Assembly (NCBI GenBank): GCA_027625915.1
Contig: JANTQA010000051.1
Location: 1,860,501-1,924,500 of the forward strand
DNA length: 64,000 nt
Source of the DNA: Anaeramoeba flamelloides
Lineage: Eukaryota; Metamonada; Anaeramoebidae
Direction: 5' to 3'
Shown here: positions 58,701-64,000 of the stretch, one piece after another
Layout of the letters: every line of letters begins with the position of its first letter
How positions within the stretch are numbered: position 1 is the stretch's first letter
Translations under genes and position numbers: made by a program
The notes under the pieces: model-generated
Database searches by the model: none
What the model saw: the letters and a program-made list of their open reading frames with translations, nothing else
What the model was told of the DNA's origin: nothing

Positions 58701-59859
58701 TGAACATTATGCTGAAAATATTATTGTCATTGTTTTTTCTTAATAATTTCGTTTTTAATTTTTCGATTTCAATTTTGTAATATTTTAATCTTGTTTTACT
58801 TATTAGAGTCTGACAATATTTTTTTTCCTTTTTCCTTTTTTCCTTTTCATTTTCTTTTTCCTTTTCATTTTCCGTATTAATTGTTTCTTTTTCAAGATCT
58901 TTTTCTTTTTTGGTTTTGTTTTCTTTTTCTCTTTGATCTTTTTCCTTTTCTTTTTTGATTTCTTTTTCTTTTTCTCTTTGTTCTTTTAAAAGTAATAGTT
59001 TCTTTCTTTTTTTCGTTATTTTTTCTTTTTCAATGACTTCTTTCTCCTGAATTATTTGTTCAACATTATTTGGAATTCTTCCAAAATTTTGATCGTCCAT
59101 AGAAATAATTTTAAAAGAATATGGCTTTTTTTTTTTTTTCTTTTTTGTTTTTTGTTTTTTTTCTTTTTCCAATCGCTTTTTTTTAATTAATTCATTGCAG
59201 AGTCCTCTTGATTCTTCAAAGATGGGAATTAATTTCCCAGAGCACACTATTAATAATGGCTTTGTTTGTTCTAGCATTATTGCAATCTTTTTGGCACTCG
59301 TGACATGATGGATTGGTATTGTCGAAATTCCCAAAATTACACATGCATAATCTGTGAGAAACCATTCAAGCCTATTTTTTGAACTAATCGCTATAAAATT
59401 AGGCTTGTTTGCCCGAAGCGTCAATTTCACATCCTCAGTGATACGATCAATCAGCAATTGGGCAATCAAATAGATCTTGTAATGCGCTTCACAATAGGTG
59501 TTGAAGTGCAAGCTTGTGCTATTTGAATTAAATTTCCCAAAGCATGGCCTTGGGTGATACTCCTCAAACATATGGTCATAGATCACAGAAATGTCTGAGC
59601 CAGACTCTTGAAGAAGCTTTTGTTGGTGACTATAGTCATGCAGTTTGTCTTGATACAGGGGGTGCTCGTGTGATTTGGTATAAAAGCACTCCGTACAGAG
59701 ATCGAAATTTGAACATTCCATGCAATGGTAACGGGTTTTTGCTTCTTTGATTTCTTTAAAACAAAAATCACATCTCCAATAAAATTGATTCTTTTTTGCT
59801 TGTTGTGTTTGAGATGGCTTTTTTTTTCCTTTTCCTTTAAAAATTTTGAAAAAAGACAT
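55738..59859 (-). CDS. ZZ zinc finger-carboxylic acid reductase-like protein (adenylation, carrier, thioester reductase)
   Basis: One uninterrupted 1373-residue frame. Residues 27-68 form a ZZ-type zinc finger with all ligands (C30, C33, C46, C49, C55, C58, H64, H66). Residues 100-830 are an acyl-adenylate-forming domain: FTSGSTGNPKG (386-396), EAFGSTEVG (561-569), YFRTGDIGE (628-636), and the A10 lysine in LTQTMKPNRKG. Residues 850-915 form an acyl-carrier domain with LGADS, Ser-881 being the likely phosphopantetheine site. Residues 960-1373 are an NAD(P)H thioester reductase: ITGATGFLG (966-974), ISTVSM, and YSRSK (Y1176, K1180). This A-T-R order is that of carboxylic acid reductases and alpha-aminoadipate reductase, which activate an acid, tether it as a thioester and reduce it to an aldehyde. 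The adenylation part resembles long-chain acyl-CoA synthetases, so a fatty acid substrate is likely. Lys/Glu-rich inserts at about 225-380 and 705-775 are unusual. No signal peptide is seen. Confidence 0.93.
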   Translation of the reverse strand: MSFFKIFKGKGKKKPSQTQQAKKNQFYWRCDFCFKEIKEAKTRYHCMECSNFDLCTECFYTKSHEHPLYQDKLHDYSHQQKLLQESGSDISVIYDHMFEEYHPRPCFGKFNSNSTSLHFNTYCEAHYKIYLIAQLLIDRITEDVKLTLRANKPNFIAISSKNRLEWFLTDYACVILGISTIPIHHVTSAKKIAIMLEQTKPLLIVCSGKLIPIFEESRGLCNELIKKKRLEKEKKQKTKKKKKKKPYSFKIISMDDQNFGRIPNNVEQIIQEKEVIEKEKITKKRKKLLLLKEQREKEKEIKKEKEKDQREKENKTKKEKDLEKETINTENEKEKENEKEKRKKEKKYCQTLISKTRLKYYKIEIEKLKTKLLRKNNDNNIFSIMFTSGSTGNPKGVVFTNDLWKKRFVKQKSVPTPFVMLSWSSLSQNMERVGSINTIFMGGRTAVSNGMEQFFKEIKLTNPTIFSSTPRIYDMIRNQFEQELNEQINNYQKKLKNDNNNNNENENEIEKVILDLKYKLKKKYQDFFGHRIRNIVTGGAATSKQTLDFLKTTFIQCRVQEAFGSTEVGSIARNQIITKDVNVKLIDCKELGYFTPKYGEICVKSKIMIRGYWKNKKANKDNFTKDGYFRTGDIGELINEKEIKIIDRIKNIVKLNQGVFVTPTYLEGIFEKSAYIDQIYIHAWSEKSFLIAVAVLNKDYQEKNIDSGNRKEEIEKEIEIEIENEKEKEKENEKENENENENENEKENEKEKEKEKETINIEKGKEKEKEKINIEEVILSNLRELAFQNHLAAYEIPKGIIIENKEEFSVENGLLTQTMKPNRKGIYEKYKKQILGLYENIENNSQNNDSNQEMIVSLLLNILKIKKLELNKSCYELGADSIAIVRIKNTISSLYKIEIPKWLIYGPLKELINFVKKSNNAENGGDDDESPNTDPDKLINWEKEASLPMDLLEKVSNGYPHNSLFITGATGFLGIHLLYQLLKRKSVKSISCLVRCGKAEEGKNRLFKNFQNVFYGLDEQIQKMQKMEKEKKKQIEEEDKNDLVAGEKKIKKRIEKRNKINELFHKKVKIIKGSLSEKYFGLDQESFQNLANNIDQIYHSGALVDAILPYNVLKRPNVQGTEQIIRLSMLNETINGKIPIHFISTVSMFPVNHPERGIYYENTDPFIVEPKYDGGYSRSKWVSERLMHKARDELGLRVSIWRPSSIFCSTKTGYLNEKDFVFRLIAGFCYLKSAPQDSEKYFNLIPVDFCAKAIAHLTLDKPSVVFNEKVFHLTNIYNTELNFIIDNLIKNENLKINQLNFNDFKTELLKNMNKKNPLTPLEPFFRGNRLPGIRDMDCSRLVFALKNEIPFPKINQNTVHLFASYIKQTIKDL

Positions 59860-60489
59860 TAAGTGAGAAAAAAAAGTTTAAAAAGAAGAAGAAAAAAAGA
59901 AAAATGAAAAAACTTCGTTCTTCTCAACTGTTAAATTTAAAATTTTTAGGTGGGATACTATGAATTGTTTTTCATATTTTGTGAGATTACTAAATAATCC
60001 CTGTTGAAAAGATTAAGCTATTAGTAAACTAAAAAAATCTTCTTAAATTTTAATAGAAAGATTCAAAAAAATTTTCGCAAAACTGAAATTGAAAAAAAAA
60101 GTAAAAAATCGAACACTCTAAAAGCAAAAATTACTTTTTAAATTTATTTTCAGAGCTTGAATTATTGTTTTTTAAAAGTTTGATCGATTTTTCTAGATTT
60201 TTGAAAAGTTCAAAATCCAACATATTTTTCAATTATTTCAAAAAAAATTATTCTCTTTGAATGAAGAAACGAAATCTTATTCTCTGTAAAGCAAGGGTGT
60301 ACTAAAATATACTTTAAAAATGAAAACCTCTGAGTTTTGGGTTTAGCTCTGTAGAAAAAAATCAACAGTATTTTAAAAAAATTTTAATTAGTATTTTAAA
60401 CTTATGAAAAAAATATCATTTATTTATCCAAAGAACAGTTATTGAAAACAATTTTTTCTTTATTGAACAATAAAGCACTGCTAATTATA
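59860..60489. other. 5' flank of the ZZ-reductase gene
   Basis: AT-rich. The 60 bases before the ATG on the minus strand are T-rich. No other feature. Confidence 0.4.
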
Positions 60490-60700
60490 AAATTAAAATA
60501 TCAAAATTTTCTTCAGCCTTCCAAAAAAATAACATATCAAGAATGAAAATAAATCGTAAAAGATCCATAATTTTAAAAGAACAAATTTATAATTCTAGCT
60601 AGTTTTTCAGAATTAAAATTCGAAATCTTGTGTATATATAACCTTTTTTTTGGACAGTTGACTGAAAATTTAATTCCATTTATTTACAACAAAAAATAAT
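60490..60700 (+). repeat. Family K repeat
   Basis: Matches 21.90-22.05 kb in its first half and, inverted, 31.85-31.99 kb in its second (TTTTTTTTGGACAGTT, TTATTTACAACAAA). It therefore links the two fragments that were cut by family B elements. Confidence 0.45.
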
Positions 60701-60784
60701 CTAGAAGCATCCAAACCATCGAATTAAAAATTCTCCCAAAAAACTTTTTTAAAACATCGAAAAATTCAATTATTAATATCCTAA

Positions 60785-61260
60785 AAATATAATTTTTTTA
60801 ATTGATTATTATTAATCAATAATTTAAAATCCATTCTTAATAATTTTAGTGAGTTTTTTATAACCAAAGATTTGCTCTATCAATATACTTTTTTATTATA
60901 TCTGAATTTTTTTAAATAGTTTCCAATAAATAAAAATAATATAAATTAATAATCCATATAAACAAAATAGAATAGATACTTTCTAATAATTGATTTAGAT
61001 CACAACAATTAATTATTTATACTGATAATCGGGAAAAAAATTTTATAAAATTTTTTAAAGTTCAAGAAATTTAATAAATTATTGATAAAAAAATTAAAAA
61101 GATTTTTTTTCTTCAGATCTTCAAGTATTTTACATTTGATTTATCGTCCTTATATTTTTAAAATCATTTTAAAATTTCAAGGTTGTTTATTTATACAAAC
61201 AATCAGAAATTATTAAAAATAAGTTTTCCTATAAATATAAATATTTTGAAAAATTTTCTT
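60785..61260 (+). repeat. Family J interspersed repeat, copy 3
   Basis: Aligned by eye with 13.70-14.13 kb: AATCAATAATTTAAAA, ATCAATATACTTTT, GTTCAAGAAATTTAATAAA, CAGATCTTCAAG, AATCAGAAATTATTAAAA. Confidence 0.55.
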
Positions 61261-61700
61261 TTCCTTTTCGATCCACTAATCCAAACAAAAAACTATTCCA
61301 AATTTCTCAACAAAAAAATAATTGGAAAAAAAGATAATTTTTTTCTTAAAAACTGTAAAACATAAAAAATTGATCTTTCAATTTAATAAAGATCCAAGAA
61401 AAATTATTTAATTTAATTGTTTCTTTTTTTTTTTTTGTTCTTTTTTACAAAATTCAACTTTTTTTCCCTATTTATCTCTATTCCTCAGATCAAAATTGTT
61501 TTTAGGACAAAAAGATTCTTAATATTATGCCCAAATATCCCAATTATTATATAATTACACCTTTTAACTCCAATACTAAGATATATCTTGCAATTTTTTA
61601 TTACAATTTTAATATTCTATCTAAAATTATAACTTTAAATACCATTTAATCAAAATTAAAAATATAATGATTGTTTTGTATATTTATCAACTATTTTTAA

Positions 61701-61865
61701 CTTAAGGTTTACAATCCCTGAAATTGTAAAAAAAGATTATCTTGTGTCGTTTGTTACCACTATTGAAATCCATATCAAGTACGAGAATCGATCAGATAAG
61801 AAACAAATCAACAACTCACTAGACCCTACATAAAATAATCTTTTTTCAAATTTCAGGGATTTTAA
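61701..61865. repeat. Family D foldback element, short copy
   Basis: Bounded by TTAA on both sides (TTAAGGTTTACAATCCCTG and CAGGGATTTTAATCCTTAA). Only about 165 bp, so it lacks most of the interior of the 15.9-kb copy. It abuts the left end of family A copy 5. Confidence 0.6.
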
Positions 61866-62428
61866 TCCTTAAAGGAGACTCGCATAAAATGATAAATTCA
61901 CCTTTTTTTAAGTTTAAACCAAATATATAACTGTTTCGAAATAAAAGAAATAATGAACTTCAGATTAGAGTTAAGATTCATAAAATAAATACCTTAACTA
62001 ACACTAAATGATAAAAAAAAAAATTAATAAAATTGTTGGACCCCTTTCATTGGAATGTCTCGTACAAAAATTTCTCAATTTCTGTAGAAAATTGAAATTG
62101 TTGACAATAGGATTTATTAATGGTAAATGTATGAATTTTAAAAGGAATTACAAAGCCTAAATTTTCTTAATGTTAATTTGGAGTTTCAAAGGATTTTTTT
62201 TTCAAATTTACTTTAAAAAAAAAAATAAAAAGAAGAAAAAAAAAAAAAAAAAGAAAATTTCAAAGAAAAAATTTACTAAAAGAAAATCACACACACAAAA
62301 AAATTTTACAAAATGAAAAAAAATGATCTTGATATAAAAATTGAAAATTTATTTTGTGACGAATAATGAATTAAACGGATAGAAAATGTATCATTTTTTC
62401 AATAAAACTGGCCCCTTTGACTGAAAAA
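61866..62428 (-). repeat. Family A terminal-inverted-repeat element, copy 5
   Basis: The right end GGCCCCTTTGACTGAAAAAG is the best-preserved TIR. The left end begins AAAGGAGACTCGC directly after the family D element. The body matches copy 4. Confidence 0.6.
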
Positions 62429-63890
62429 GAGTTTAATAACTAGGGGTCAAATATTAAAGTTAATACAAGTATATCTTTGAAGAAAATAATTTTTTATCGT
62501 TACAAATGGGAATCCATAGCTAATTTTTTTTAAAAAAACATGAAACAAAAACATTCTAAATTTTAATTCAAAAAAAAAAAAATATTTTTCAAGTAGAAGT
62601 GAAACTTCAAGGTAAAAATGAAAAAAAAATTAGTTATTTCATTATTAATTTTTTAAGGGTATATAATGGATTTTATTGAACTTTTGGGTTTTAGTATTAT
62701 CTTGTAAAATATCAAAAAATCAAAATTTTTCATTAATAGATTTAATATGAGTTTTAAAAAATTCCAAAAATTGGAATTAGAAATACTGAGATGAAAACCT
62801 AAATCTTCAATAAAAAAATTTAAAATAACAATTATAAATACTTTCACCTATATATTACCAGATAATAATTCTCCCCAATAAAAAAAAGTTTTCAAAAAAA
62901 AAAAACCATTTTAAAAAATCAAAATAATCTTTTTATTTTTTTTTTATTTTATTTAAACGTTTTAATTAATCCTTCAGGAAAAAAAGTGAAAATAGCTGAA
63001 AAAAGATCAATTTGGTTTTTAATTACAAACCTTAATAAACACAAAAAGTAAAATCAATTAATAGAAGAAACAAGAAGTTAACCCCAAAGAATAATTCCTC
63101 AGATTATTTTACAATCAAATAAAAAAAAAAAAATTCAAATCCTATCATTTTTCGAAAATGATAGAGCCGTTTAAAAGATCTTATGAATAGTTATTTTTTT
63201 CAACAAACGTTTAATAATAAACTCCAATGAATAATATATAACATATAAAAATTCAATTTTTGAAAAAAAAAATCCAATTTAAGACTTCAAGAAGAAATAC
63301 CAAATCAGAACTATCCACTAACAAAATATTTAAAATTTTTATTAAATCACAATATCCACAAAACAAAAAATAAAAAATTATCAATATAAATAAATTATCT
63401 GTGTATTAAAAATATCGGAGAGAGAGTAAAACAGAAAAATATATTACTAAATTTGATTAAAATCTATTAGGAATATTGATCCATCAAATGGTTAGATACA
63501 ATCAAATAGTTTTATTTGAGTTATTTCATTTTCAAAAACTCAACTTTAACCAGAATATCAATAGTTCGAAAAAAATATTGATCGAACCAAACAGGTTATT
63601 TAATTCAAAAAATTCAAAGATGAAAAAATGATTTTTCATATAATTTACAAAAATCAAAATTATTTCCAATTTGAATAGAATTGAATTGTTGTTTTTCTTT
63701 AAGGATTATTCGAATTTTATTCCCAGTGGCTATTACTTTTATACCCACAACACGAAATATGAACTCAAAAGAATGTTGAGTTAATAGATCTTGCTAAAAT
63801 GTAAAATTTAGGTTTTTTTGACGAAGACAAAAAAAATTTACTTTCCAAATCCAAAATTTTTCACTCAAAATTTTCGACTTCCAAAATGAT
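62429..63890. other. AT-rich intergenic DNA with old repeats
   Basis: No gene supported. Sequence at 63470-63620 matches family I at 28.6 kb. Confidence 0.35.
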
Positions 63891-63989
63891 ATTGAGAAAA
63901 TGTCACTCCACTTTATATTGAAGTATGTTAGAGTTGATAGTGAGTGTAACTACCCATTTGAAAAGAAAGTGGAGTGACATTTTCCCAAT
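63891..63989. repeat. 99-bp hairpin at the window edge
   Basis: Arms of 24 bases (ATTGAGAAAATGTCACTCCA + CTTT and the inverse) match at all but one position, with a 50-base loop. It is a small MITE or one arm of a larger element running past the window end. Confidence 0.7.
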
Positions 63990-64000
63990 ACCAAAAAAAA

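Noticed and set aside
56475-58780. Plus-strand open frames within the ZZ-reductase gene.
   Set aside because: Antisense shadows of a long, clearly coding frame.

Overview
This is a strongly AT-rich eukaryotic window. The clear genes use the standard code and are spliced with GT-AG introns. They encode eukaryotic proteins: a CCT/TRiC chaperonin subunit, a CHFR-type FHA-RING-PBZ ubiquitin ligase, a Ras-family GTPase, an E2F-like transcription factor and a carboxylic-acid-reductase-like multidomain enzyme. Very long Lys/Glu-rich inserts, Asn-rich linkers, short introns (50-51, 81, 128 bp) and a few kilobase-scale introns suggest a free-living AT-rich protist. The style resembles anaeramoebid metamonads, but this is inference from style, not a phylogenetic result.

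Layout. 1-2.4 kb: the C-terminal half of a CCT6 (TCP-1 zeta) gene, whose N-terminal half is not visible. 2.4-8.5 kb: gene-free and packed with short inverted-repeat transposon copies. 8.5-9.9 kb (-): a nuclear, transcription-factor-like protein with a 51-bp intron. 11.7-13.3 kb (-): a decayed LINE reverse transcriptase. 13.7-16.5 kb: interspersed repeats. 16.8-19.4 kb (+): CHFR. 19.4-25 kb: repeats and one orphan exon-like stretch. 25.0-26.8 kb (+): a two-exon E2F-like factor. 27-34 kb: a MITE-rich region including a nested insertion. 34.2-42.4 kb: several exon-like segments with good splice signals, read as a small plus-strand gene and two tandem minus-strand multi-exon genes of unknown function. 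42.5-45.9 kb: repeats. 46-49.6 kb (-): a three-exon Ras-like GTPase with a 2.9-kb intron. 51.5-52.5 kb: an inverted second copy of the palindrome-array element found in that intron. 55.7-59.9 kb (-): a 1373-residue ZZ finger-adenylation-carrier-reductase protein. 59.9-64 kb: repeats.

The genes do not form an operon or one pathway. Several belong to the cell cycle or signalling (CHFR, E2F-like, Ras), with protein folding (CCT6) and fatty-acid or carboxylate reduction alongside. The two most unusual things are the modular palindrome array present as two inverted copies around the first exons of the Ras gene, and the ZZ zinc finger fused to a carboxylic-acid-reductase architecture.
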